Assembly: GCA_000961805.1 (NCBI GenBank)
Contig: LADV01000315.1
Span: 1 to 53,734 of the forward strand
Source of the DNA: Peptococcaceae bacterium BRH_c23
Lineage (GTDB): Bacteria; Bacillota_B; Desulfitobacteriia; Desulfitobacteriales; Desulfitobacteriaceae
Reading direction: 5' to 3'
DNA: 53,734 nucleotides
Position 1 is the first letter of the stretch. Each line of letters opens with the position of its first letter. Below the pieces are notes generated by a model. That model made no database searches. It saw only the letters and a program-made list of their open reading frames with translations, and was not told the DNA's origin. Made by a program: the position numbers and the translations under genes. Below are positions 24,143 through 32,000 of this stretch, piece by piece.

Positions 24143-25273
24143 TTAATGATCCGCCTTTATAAGGATTCGCTGATAGAGTTCTAAGAGTTTGCTTTGTTCT
24201 TTTTCCCAAGTATATTCCCGGTGAAAAGCATCCCAACCCTTTTGCCCCAAGTCCAAGGCTTTTTGGGGGTCCTCTAAGAAGGTACAAATATCCTTGGCTA
24301 AATTTTCCGGATCTCCAGGTTTTGTTAATAAACCGCATTGGTTCTTGTCGATAATCTCTTCGATATAGCCAAAGCGTGAGCCAATCACGGGAAGACCTGC
24401 TGCCATATACTCAAGCAGTTTAACAGGGATCGCCTTTTGATAATTAAGAGTGGGAAGTAAAGGAACAAGAGCAATAGAACTCTGGGCCAAAATTTCAGGC
24501 ACCTGCTCATAGGGGACTTTACCCCTCAATCTTACATTTCCCTGCTTCAACCAAGGATTGAGATCCGAGAATTCCGGACCTAAATCCGCGGAATCCACCG
24601 GACCAACAAGTTCACAAATTGCTTCAGGGTGTTTTTCCCTCACACTAGTCATAGCACGTAAGATGACTTCCAGACCCCGCTCTCGGTTAATTCCCCCGAG
24701 ATATAAGATGACCGGTGGTTTTACGTTTACAGGACGCGGAAAATCAAACTGACGCTGAAGCGGATAGTTATGCAGGATCTCTCCTTCAGGGTTAACCCGC
24801 TGGAAAAGCTCAGCCATGTTGCTATTAACTGTAATGACCGCGGCAAAGGATCGTGCCGACCATTTTTCGAACTGATCCACAGCCCGCGCCACAAGCTTTC
24901 TGAATGGCTTAGGCACCCAATAACGCGTCAAAAGACTATCCCCATAATATTCATGGACATCATAAATAACCGGCTTCCGATGCTTACGACTAAGCCTTAA
25001 GGCCACAGGGATTAAATCTGGATCATGAAAATGATAGATATCGGCCTTTTCCTGAAGCGCAAGCTTGTAGAGAGCTTTCAGACGCCAAATTCGATCCATC
25101 CGAGAGGAGAGAGGAGGCACTGCCTCAATGCGAATGCCTTCCTTTAGTTCAGATTTCTCATAAGGGGCTATAATGACAACTTCGTAGCCCGCTTCGACTA
25201 AACTTTTGGCTTCCTTATGAAAAATGCGCTCATCATAGGGAGAATGTGCTGTCGTTAAGATACAGACTTTCAA
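24143..25273 (-). CDS. GT4-family glycosyltransferase
   Basis: The 376-residue protein begins MKVCILTTAHSPYDERIFHKE, characteristic of a GT4 subgroup of capsule clusters. It shows YDVHEYYG (about 98-105), a donor domain starting PPVILYLGGINRERGLE (about 185-201), LVGPVDSADLG, and a LLEYMAAGLPVIGSRFG patch (about 287-303) matching the E-x7-E region in modified form. Its start overlaps the stop of the polymerase gene at 25270 by 4 bp and its stop is one base before the next GT4 start. It probably adds one residue of the repeat unit at the membrane's inner face. Confidence 0.86.
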   Translation of the reverse strand: MKVCILTTAHSPYDERIFHKEAKSLVEAGYEVVIIAPYEKSELKEGIRIEAVPPLSSRMDRIWRLKALYKLALQEKADIYHFHDPDLIPVALRLSRKHRKPVIYDVHEYYGDSLLTRYWVPKPFRKLVARAVDQFEKWSARSFAAVITVNSNMAELFQRVNPEGEILHNYPLQRQFDFPRPVNVKPPVILYLGGINRERGLEVILRAMTSVREKHPEAICELVGPVDSADLGPEFSDLNPWLKQGNVRLRGKVPYEQVPEILAQSSIALVPLLPTLNYQKAIPVKLLEYMAAGLPVIGSRFGYIEEIIDKNQCGLLTKPGDPENLAKDICTFLEDPQKALDLGQKGWDAFHREYTWEKEQSKLLELYQRILIKADH

Positions 25274-26604
25274 TCTCTTTCCTCTTCTGTTCTGTAGATT
25301 ATGCCCATATATAGAGCAACCAGAGTCATCAATTGCAGGTTATAGAAGGCCCCTGCAGTAATATTATAGACAAATATTGCCAGGATTGATGCTACAAAGG
25401 CAATGGACAGGAGAATTTTATTTTCCCGTATCCCTGGTTCAAATCCGTAAAAATTAAAGGATCTTATCTTCCGCAGGGCTGCTTTAACAGGTCGGAGAAA
25501 TAGCCAGAGATATATAGCCAAACCGATAACCCCATAGCGCCGGGTCACCAAAGCATATTCATTATCTACCAGCGTGGTCATCGTATCCTTAGCTGTACCC
25601 CAACCTAAGATAGGGGATTGCTTGATAAATTCAATGGCATCTCCAGCTCTCATGAGGTGCCCTTGGGCAGATGTACTCTTTTCAAGATTTGTTGCCTCAT
25701 TCATTCGAGACACAAAGTCCCTGGGAGAGGTGAAAAACAAGGTTAACGTTAGGAGCAGTAAGACCAGGATTTTAACGAGGACACCCTTTTTCCAGTTGAA
25801 TTTAAACGTGGCCCAGACACTTAGAAAGACGAGTACCGTTGCCGTCGCTAAGAGAGCTGTTCGAGAAATGGTCATAAATGTAAGTTTCAAGGTCAAACCA
25901 ATCGCCACAAAAAGAATCACTGACTGGAGGCGCTCGTTTCTCCGGAAATAAAACCAGGTCACAAATAATGTCATCATCAGAACTGACGTGATGCCCATGA
26001 CATTCGGGTTATCAAACGTTCCTAAAACGCGAGGAGGATTAGCATTCACAAGATTATCCAAGTGGGCCTGGGCAAAGAAAGGTGTTAGCCACTCATTGAC
26101 ATTGGCCAGATTAAGAAATTGCCCCCACGAAAGTAACAGTATAAAACCCAACCCTACGAGAAACGTGTTGCGGAGGGCCTCGAATTCAGCTCCTTGTATC
26201 CTCAGGGAAACTGCTAGCGTAATTATCAAATAATACTTGAAGAGTGTGACCCCTTCCATGACATCCCGTATGCCGAAGGACCCGTTTAAAAACAGCACGG
26301 CATAAAGGTTCGAAATTACGATAGACGCAAAGAATAGTAAAAATACTATGGTTACTGCTCTTAAACCACTTCTCTCACCCTCATGCTCCGACCCATAATC
26401 ATACAAGTAATTGCTGGAACGACGTGTTAAGCGCAGGAGCAGATTGAGAGCAAATGCCCCAAAGATTAGCGCATCATCCAAACGAATACGCGGCAAACTC
26501 GGACGAATTTCTAGCGAGGGAAGAAGCATAGCGGATAACATTATCCCGATAAGGAGAAACAATTTATTTATGTTCGCACGAGTAATCCCTGTGTTCCAAA
26601 ACAT
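25270..26604 (-). CDS. O-antigen polymerase/ligase-like membrane protein
   Basis: The 444-residue protein has about 10-12 hydrophobic helices and the Wzy_C loop. FDNPNVMGITSVLMMTLF (about 197-214) is the FxNPN-type motif, and SPILGWGTAKDTMTTLVDNEY (about 331-351) with its GxG and late acidic residues corresponds to the substrate loop. It would polymerise or ligate repeat units after flipping. It lies between the WbpE-like gene (18 bp upstream) and a GT4 gene (4-bp overlap), the core of a Wzx/Wzy-dependent cluster; I therefore favour it as the true polymerase over the protein at 17126. Confidence 0.8.
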   Translation of the reverse strand: MFWNTGITRANINKLFLLIGIMLSAMLLPSLEIRPSLPRIRLDDALIFGAFALNLLLRLTRRSSNYLYDYGSEHEGERSGLRAVTIVFLLFFASIVISNLYAVLFLNGSFGIRDVMEGVTLFKYYLIITLAVSLRIQGAEFEALRNTFLVGLGFILLLSWGQFLNLANVNEWLTPFFAQAHLDNLVNANPPRVLGTFDNPNVMGITSVLMMTLFVTWFYFRRNERLQSVILFVAIGLTLKLTFMTISRTALLATATVLVFLSVWATFKFNWKKGVLVKILVLLLLTLTLFFTSPRDFVSRMNEATNLEKSTSAQGHLMRAGDAIEFIKQSPILGWGTAKDTMTTLVDNEYALVTRRYGVIGLAIYLWLFLRPVKAALRKIRSFNFYGFEPGIRENKILLSIAFVASILAIFVYNITAGAFYNLQLMTLVALYMGIIYRTEEERD

Positions 26605-26622
26605 TTTTAACCTCCTTATCTG

Positions 26623-27714
26623 TTAACCTTTAATGATGCTGGCAATCTCATGTTGTTGTTCAAGGCTCAATTCCGGATAACAAGGTATCGCAAGTGCTTG
26701 TTCACACGCTTTTTCCGTTACTGGGAAATCCCCTACTTTATATCCTAGGTCCCGGAAAGCCTTTTGTAAGTGGAGAGGCACGGGATAATAAATAGCATTG
26801 GCTACTCCACCAGATTTTAGGCGCTCCATAAGAGCACTACGTTCTTCGGTACGGAGGACATATAAATGATAGATAGGCAATGCTTGCGGATCTCGACCCG
26901 GTATCTGAATCCCTGTGTCGGCAAGAAGTTCATCATAGAGCTTGGCCTTTTCTCGGCGTTCTTCATTCCAAACGTCTAAATAACGCAACTTAACTCTTAA
27001 TATAGCAGCTTGCATCTCATCAAGACGGCTATTGTAGCCGATTTCTTCATGATAGTACTTTGTTTTGCAACCATGAAAACGGAGCATCCGCAGTTGTGAG
27101 GCTAAGTCCTTATCATTCGTAACGATCATTCCTGCATCTCCGTAAGCCCCTAAATTTTTAGTAGGGAAAAAGCTGAAGGTTGCAGCATGACCGATAGAAC
27201 CGGCTCTTTTGCCCCGATACTCTGCTCCAATCGCTTGAGCAGCGTCTTCAATAACTTTTAGATCGTGACGGGCAGCAATTTCCATGACCCGCTCAACATC
27301 TAACATCTGCCCGAAAATATGTACCGGAATAATCGCTTTAGTTCGAGAGGTTATTTTCTTCTCCAGCTGAGTTAAGTCCATATTCAAGGTCACTGGATCA
27401 ATATCTACGAATACTGGAGTGGCCCCAACCTGAGCAATGGTTTCCGCTGAGGCAAAGAACGTAAACGGGGTAGTGATTACTTCATCCCCAGGGCCAATGC
27501 CAAAGGCTTTAAGGGTTAAAACCAAAGCATCCGTACCATTGGCCACCGCCACAGCTTCCTGGGTACCACAGTAAGCAGCAATTTCCTTTTCTAAGGCTTT
27601 CATTTCCGGACCGAGAATAAAGACCGATGAGTCTAGTACGTTAAGGACAGCCTGATCAATTTCTTCTTTTATCGTTAGGTATTGAGCCTTCAGATCTAAA
27701 AGTGGAATACTCAT
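26623..27714 (-). CDS. wbpE: DegT-family aminotransferase, WbpE-like
   Basis: The 363-residue PLP enzyme starts SIPLLDLKAQYLTIKEEID, the opening of UDP-3-keto-GlcNAcA aminotransferases (WbpE/WlbC). It has the GTDALVLTLKA patch (60-70), PFTFFASAETIAQVGATPVF (83-102), EDAAQ (156-160) with Asp157, and the PLP Lys186 in FFPTKN. The reaction adds an amino group at C3 from glutamate. Both the acetyltransferase and the oxidoreductase of that route are read just before it. A 281-bp non-coding gap with a TGCAAGT repeat separates it from the acetyltransferase gene. The sequence class and neighbours agree well. Confidence 0.87.
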   Translation of the reverse strand: MSIPLLDLKAQYLTIKEEIDQAVLNVLDSSVFILGPEMKALEKEIAAYCGTQEAVAVANGTDALVLTLKAFGIGPGDEVITTPFTFFASAETIAQVGATPVFVDIDPVTLNMDLTQLEKKITSRTKAIIPVHIFGQMLDVERVMEIAARHDLKVIEDAAQAIGAEYRGKRAGSIGHAATFSFFPTKNLGAYGDAGMIVTNDKDLASQLRMLRFHGCKTKYYHEEIGYNSRLDEMQAAILRVKLRYLDVWNEERREKAKLYDELLADTGIQIPGRDPQALPIYHLYVLRTEERSALMERLKSGGVANAIYYPVPLHLQKAFRDLGYKVGDFPVTEKACEQALAIPCYPELSLEQQHEIASIIKG

Positions 27715-27772
27715 ATTAATCTTCCCTTTCTCTACGGATTTATTAGGGGAGGAAGTTTCTTGGCCCGTTCGT

Positions 27773-27803
27773 GTGCAAGTTGGGGACGGTTCTTGACTTG
27801 CAT
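27773..27803. repeat. Dispersed TGCAAGT/GGGGACGG foldback repeat
   Basis: GTGCAAGTTGGGGACGGTTC and TTGACTTGCAT are shared with 10899-10938 and partly with 48798-48826. TGCAAGT and ACTTGCA can pair. A related GGGGACAG block is at about 27914-27921. The gap 27715-27995 shows nothing else. Confidence 0.65.
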
Positions 27804-27995
27804 TTTCAACTTGTATTCCATCTCACTCACTTTGTCTCCTGCGCTCATTTACAGAATTCCCTCTCTGTGCTCTTTAAGCAAAGAATCTTCCTGTCTTGCG
27901 TCTTGGGGAGCGAGGGGACAGTTTTCTTGCTTCCATCGCGAGGAACAATCTTTCCTGCATGTAAGTTGCAGGATCCATGAACCGCCCCAGTGACC

Positions 27996-28841
27996 CTATA
28001 GTAGCTCCTCTTTAGGCACCTCCCGAAGGTCTTTGGCTGGGAAACCTTTTAGGACTCGTTTTTCTATAGTGTCTTTAGTAACCAAGGCTCCTGCCGCTAC
28101 AAAGGTTTCTGGGGCAACGTTAATACCCGGCAAAAGGATGGCCCCTCCACCGATACGAGCCCCGCGCTGAATTGTCGCACCCTTGATTGATTTGAAACGT
28201 TTTTCCGTACGCCCCATATAGTTATCATTGGTCGTCGTAACCATGGGAGCAATAAACACTCGTTCTTCAATCTCCATATAGGCTGTGATATACGAACCCG
28301 TCTGGATCTTTGTGTATGAGCCAATTTTTGTATCATTTTCTACTGCCACTCCGCTACCGATGACTACGTTCTGCCCGATCAAACATCTCTCCCGCACCAC
28401 AGCGCCATCTCCGACAAAGGCCGCGTCAGCATAGTATGTCCCAGCGTAAAGAACAGCAGAACACCCGACTGTAAATCCATTCCCCATCCGAAGAGGAGGC
28501 AAATCCGCCTGAGCTTTGACGGTACTGGTAGCTGCAGCCTTGGGCAAACGACCGATCGAAGAGTTACTGCCGATAAAGCCGTCCTCTCCAAGCATGGCCT
28601 GAGGGTAAATTGTGGTGTGATCACCTATCCTGGTCCGAGCGCCAATTTCCGCTCGTGCACCAATACTAACATAGTTCCCCAGCTCACTGCCAGACCCAAC
28701 CCTAGCGCCGTCGCCAAGGACACACCCGACGCCCAAGACCACATTTTCGCCGAGCACGACATTTTCTCCGAGCACGCAAAACGGCCCGATCGAAACGCTT
28801 GAAGGTACGGTTGCACTGGAGGGGATTAGATGATGAGTCAT
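27996..28841 (-). CDS. wbpD: Left-handed beta-helix N-acetyltransferase, WbpD-like
   Basis: The start is the ATG at 28841, preceded by AAAGGAGC. The 281-residue protein is made of hexapeptide repeats (IGPFCVLGENVVLG, SELGNYVSIG, ARTRIGDHTTIYP and so on), ending with the TTTNDNYMGR loop and VTKDTIEKRVLKGFPAK. The fold forms trimers using acetyl-CoA. The NDNY loop and neighbours fit WbpD/WlbB, which acetylates the 3-amino group of UDP-GlcNAc3NA. It is longer than the usual 190 or so residues because of an extra hexapeptide stretch, with GENVVL duplicated at the N-terminus. PglD-like sugar acetyltransferases are the alternative. Confidence 0.82.
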   Translation of the reverse strand: MTHHLIPSSATVPSSVSIGPFCVLGENVVLGENVVLGVGCVLGDGARVGSGSELGNYVSIGARAEIGARTRIGDHTTIYPQAMLGEDGFIGSNSSIGRLPKAAATSTVKAQADLPPLRMGNGFTVGCSAVLYAGTYYADAAFVGDGAVVRERCLIGQNVVIGSGVAVENDTKIGSYTKIQTGSYITAYMEIEERVFIAPMVTTTNDNYMGRTEKRFKSIKGATIQRGARIGGGAILLPGINVAPETFVAAGALVTKDTIEKRVLKGFPAKDLREVPKEELL

Positions 28842-28867
28842 TATCTTTGCTCCTTTCAATAGCGGGG

Positions 28868-29079
28868 AGGATTTTGATTTACAACGTTCACTCCGTAAGC
28901 TGCGTAGACCAAACTAACGCGCAAAGCCGTCCGCTCCGACGAGTTCCCGGCAATTCGCCATCCCTGGCTCAGTTGCCGGTTGGAAACGTCCTTGTTTCCA
29001 ACTCGTCTCCGCTGCCTGCTTTTCGCGAAGTTTGGTAGGCTACTCGCTTAAGTCGTTCTCTTTTGTAAATCAAAATCCT
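28868..29079 (-). ncRNA. Structured 212-nt repeat element, copy C
   Basis: A perfect 17-bp terminal stem (28868-28884 with 29063-29079) has a sequence different from that of copy B. On the minus strand the internal 9-bp hairpin is GTTGGAAAC/GTTTCCAAC (28979-29002) and the core at 28978-28948 is CGGCA, ACU, GA, GCCA-GGGA-TGGC, GA, AU, TGCCG. Both stems differ from B in compensating ways. CCAAACTT and TAGTTTGG are retained. It lies between the WbpD-like and WbpB-like genes, 93 bp from copy D and in the opposite direction. Confidence 0.75.
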
Positions 29080-29172
29080 GTGATGCTCATGAGATCGAGA
29101 GACTTGCAAGCATCCTTTAGAAGGAGACTAGTAATATTAGCCAGCATCTCACGCTCTCGTAATCCTAGCCCA

Positions 29173-29384
29173 GAGAGTTGATTTACAGCAAGCGAGTCCT
29201 CTACGCGAGCAGTCAACCAAACTTAGGCCAACCTGCGCTTTCATCAGCGGGGCGGGATACAGGACGTATCCCGCGCCAACTGAGACAGGAGTCGAATTTG
29301 GCGGAACCCCGCCCACTTGCATTAGCAGGTTTGCCTTAGTTTGGTCTGCGAGCGTAGGGACGGAGCGGCTGTAACTCAACTCTC
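29173..29384 (+). ncRNA. Structured 212-nt repeat element, copy D
   Basis: A 17-bp terminal stem with one mismatch (29173-29189 with 29368-29384), a 9-bp hairpin GCGGGATAC/GTATCCCGC (29252-29274), and the core at 29274-29303 (CGCCA, ACU, GA, GAC-AGGA-GTC, GA, then TGGCG) repeat the plan of copies B and C with other bases. It ends 10 bp before the stop codon of the WbpB-like gene and is antisense to it. Confidence 0.75.
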
Positions 29385-29394
29385 CGCGGCTTCG

Positions 29395-30423
29395 TTACTC
29401 TGCTACCATCGGAAACACAACCGGCGCCTTCGTCTCCTGGCACTTATAAATCGCCAAGATGATCTCTAAAGCCTTCCGTCCTTCTTCTCCTGCTATGGCA
29501 GGTTCCCGATCTTCTCGAATTGCATGGATTAAATCTAAAATAAGCTCTCTATGTCCAAAGCCGTACACGTTCGGAGGATCCCCTTCTTGGCTTTCGAAGA
29601 TCTCTTTTTTCTCTTCTGCACTGTCCGGGAATTCCCAGACTTCGATTCTATTGACTGCGATTCCGCCGACGATGACGGAACCTGTCTCACCGAAGACATT
29701 GAGAGTCTCTTCAATGTTCGTGGGATAGATGGTTGAGGCAGCCTCAATGAGTCCGATGGCCCCATTTTTAAACTTGATAACGGCCGCTCCCATGTCTTCC
29801 ATTTCAATTTTGCGCATAAAGGTCGCGGTATATCCAAAAACCGACTCTACAGGACCGAATGTCCACTGTAAAAGGTCGATGTTATGAATCGACTGATTCA
29901 TTAAGACTCCACCATCATGGAGCTTCGTTCCACGCCAAGGTGCTTGGGTATAATAGTTATCATTGCGATTCCAGCGGACGGTAGCTTGTCCATGGGTTAA
30001 TTTGCCGAAACGGCCATCCTCCACAGCCCTGCGGAGAAGTTTCACCGAGTCATTAAAACGATTCTGATGAATAACACCGAGTTTAACACCGGCTTTGCGG
30101 CAGGCGGCAATCATGGCGTCAGCGGTTTTCAAGGTCATGGCCATGGGCTTTTCGACTAAAACATGCTTACCTGCTTCAGCTGCAGCAATTCCGATTTCAG
30201 CATGGATCCCACTTGAAGTAGCGATGGTGACGACATCAATATCTGCTCTCTTTAACATTTCCATATAATCGGTATAGGGCTCTGCTCCGTATTTATCGGC
30301 AAAGTTTTGGGCTAGCTCTGGTACTATATCGCAAACTGCAACAAGTTCTGCTTCAGGAATTGCCAATATGGATTCCGCATGTTTCGGGGCAATCCGCCCG
30401 CACCCAATGATTGCAAACCGCAT
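29395..30423 (-). CDS. wbpB: Gfo/Idh/MocA-family oxidoreductase, WbpB-like
   Basis: The ATG at 30423 follows CGGAGAAAAGAAA, so the upstream 26 codons are excluded. The 342-residue enzyme starts MRFAIIGCGRIAPKHAESIL with the NAD-binding GCGRIA loop. It shows the family lysine in VLVEKPMAMT (about 93-102), HQNRFND (about 123-129) and the HDGG(x)nH region (LHDGGVLMNQSIHNIDLLQW). WbpB/WlbA oxidises C3 of UDP-GlcNAcA, often recycling NADH through 2-oxoglutarate. It is read between the WbpA-like and WbpD-like genes, which fixes the likely substrate. Other sugar dehydrogenases of the family cannot be excluded from sequence alone. Confidence 0.85.
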   Translation of the reverse strand: MRFAIIGCGRIAPKHAESILAIPEAELVAVCDIVPELAQNFADKYGAEPYTDYMEMLKRADIDVVTIATSSGIHAEIGIAAAEAGKHVLVEKPMAMTLKTADAMIAACRKAGVKLGVIHQNRFNDSVKLLRRAVEDGRFGKLTHGQATVRWNRNDNYYTQAPWRGTKLHDGGVLMNQSIHNIDLLQWTFGPVESVFGYTATFMRKIEMEDMGAAVIKFKNGAIGLIEAASTIYPTNIEETLNVFGETGSVIVGGIAVNRIEVWEFPDSAEEKKEIFESQEGDPPNVYGFGHRELILDLIHAIREDREPAIAGEEGRKALEIILAIYKCQETKAPVVFPMVAE

Positions 30424-30628
30424 TTTCTTTTCTCCGTTCATCAATTCAAACCACTCTTTTCTTTGATTTAGATTTATAAGTAAATTATTTATGTTTCCCA
30501 CTTAGTTAAGGTTCATTTCCTCACACAGAATTTGCTTTCTGCTCTACAAGTATAGGTTTAAGGGGAATCTGTCGATTCCCCTTAAACCTGAGTTACTATA
30601 GGCTACAATCGCCGGAAACTAATTGGTA

Positions 30629-31984
30629 TTAGATTTTAACGATCTTCTCACGATTTTCCAAGACGCCTTTTGTAGCGTTCCGTGTATCCACCACAAGTTT
30701 AGCCTTATCAACAATGCGATCATAATCCACTGTGCTATGGTCGGTCAAAATCAATACACAGTCCGCGTTAGCTAAGACTTCATCTGTCAAGGGTACGCTC
30801 TTCATGAGGAGTGTGCTCCCACCATGCGGCTCAATGACTGGAATAAATGGGTCATGATAGGTAATCTTAGCCCCTTGTTTGCGCAGGAGTTCAATGATTT
30901 TTAAAGCGGGTGATTCTCTCATATCGTCAATATCTTTTTTGTAAGCTACACCAAGGACAAAGATTTCCGCATCCTTCAAACTCTTATTGACTTCATTCAA
31001 GGCTCTAACCACTTTATTAATCACAAAGTAAGAAACTTCCACATTGATTTCTCCCGCAAGCTCAATGAAGCGGGTATGGAAATCGTATTCACGCGCTTTC
31101 CAGGTAAGATAAAACGGATCGATGGGAATACAGTGACCACCTACTCCAGGACCAGGATAGAACGTCTGAATGCCAAAGGGTTTTGTACCGGCAGCTTCTA
31201 CGACTTCCCAGATATCGATTCCCATCCGGTCACAAAGCATCATCAATTCGTTGACCATGGCGATGTTTACAGCCCGATAAGTATTTTCAAAGACTTTCGT
31301 TAATTCCGCAGCGGCAGGCGAAGAGACGGGCACCACATTCGAGATTGTTTGGATATAAAGTGCATACGCTATCTCTAAGCAGATCGGGGTCATCCCTCCC
31401 ACTACTTTTGAGGTATTTTTCGTGCTAAAGCGTTTATTTCCTGGATCGACGCGTTCTGGTGAGAATGCGAGGAAAAAATCCTTGCCGACTTTAAGTCCCT
31501 TTTTTTCTAGGGAGGGAAGAATGACTTCCTCCGTGGTCCCAGGATAAGTCGTGCTTTCTAACGTAATCAACTGCCCCGGGCGCAGATATTTAGCGATCAC
31601 ATCTGTCGATGACTGAATGTACGATATATCTGGATCACGGGTGATTGTTAAAGGTGTGGGTACGCAAATGATTACAACGTCGCATTCAGTCAGACGAGAG
31701 AAATCCGTAGTAGCTACAAAGATACCACTCTGAATAATATCCTTAAGGTCTTCATCCTTGACATCACCGATATAGTTGTCTGCGGCATTTACTTGGTCAA
31801 CACGTACTGAGTTAATGTCAAAACCTATGACTGGAAATCCGACTTTTCCTTTTTCTACAGCCAAAGGAAGTCCGACATACCCTAAACCGATAACCCCTAT
31901 GCGTGCCTCATGCTTTTGAATTTTTTCTTTTAATGTTTTTGCTACAACATCGTCGCTAGTTATAACGTTCTTTACGGTCATCAT
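30629..31984 (-). CDS. wbpA: UDP-N-acetylglucosamine 6-dehydrogenase, WbpA-like
   Basis: An AAGGAGG site stands 11 bp before two consecutive ATGs; I use the first, at 31984. The 451-residue nucleotide-sugar dehydrogenase has the N-terminal NAD fold (IGVIGLGYVGLPLA), VPTPLT, SFSPERVDPGN-type sequence (AFSPERVDPGNKRF), the catalytic Cys in GVGGHCIPIDPFYL, and the C-terminal UDP-binding domain with LGVAYKKDIDDMRESPA. The PERVDPGN form is typical of enzymes using UDP-HexNAc. It oxidises C6 twice to the uronic acid. It follows the CapD-like gene after 16 bp and is followed by the WbpB-like gene. Confidence 0.9.
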   Translation of the reverse strand: MMTVKNVITSDDVVAKTLKEKIQKHEARIGVIGLGYVGLPLAVEKGKVGFPVIGFDINSVRVDQVNAADNYIGDVKDEDLKDIIQSGIFVATTDFSRLTECDVVIICVPTPLTITRDPDISYIQSSTDVIAKYLRPGQLITLESTTYPGTTEEVILPSLEKKGLKVGKDFFLAFSPERVDPGNKRFSTKNTSKVVGGMTPICLEIAYALYIQTISNVVPVSSPAAAELTKVFENTYRAVNIAMVNELMMLCDRMGIDIWEVVEAAGTKPFGIQTFYPGPGVGGHCIPIDPFYLTWKAREYDFHTRFIELAGEINVEVSYFVINKVVRALNEVNKSLKDAEIFVLGVAYKKDIDDMRESPALKIIELLRKQGAKITYHDPFIPVIEPHGGSTLLMKSVPLTDEVLANADCVLILTDHSTVDYDRIVDKAKLVVDTRNATKGVLENREKIVKI

Positions 31985-32000
31985 CTTCTTGATTTCCTCC

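Noticed and set aside
12828..29384. Interpretation of the 212-nt elements as CRISPR or as ordinary transposon ends
   Set aside because: There are no regularly spaced identical repeats, and the terminal arms differ in sequence among copies, unlike fixed terminal inverted repeats.
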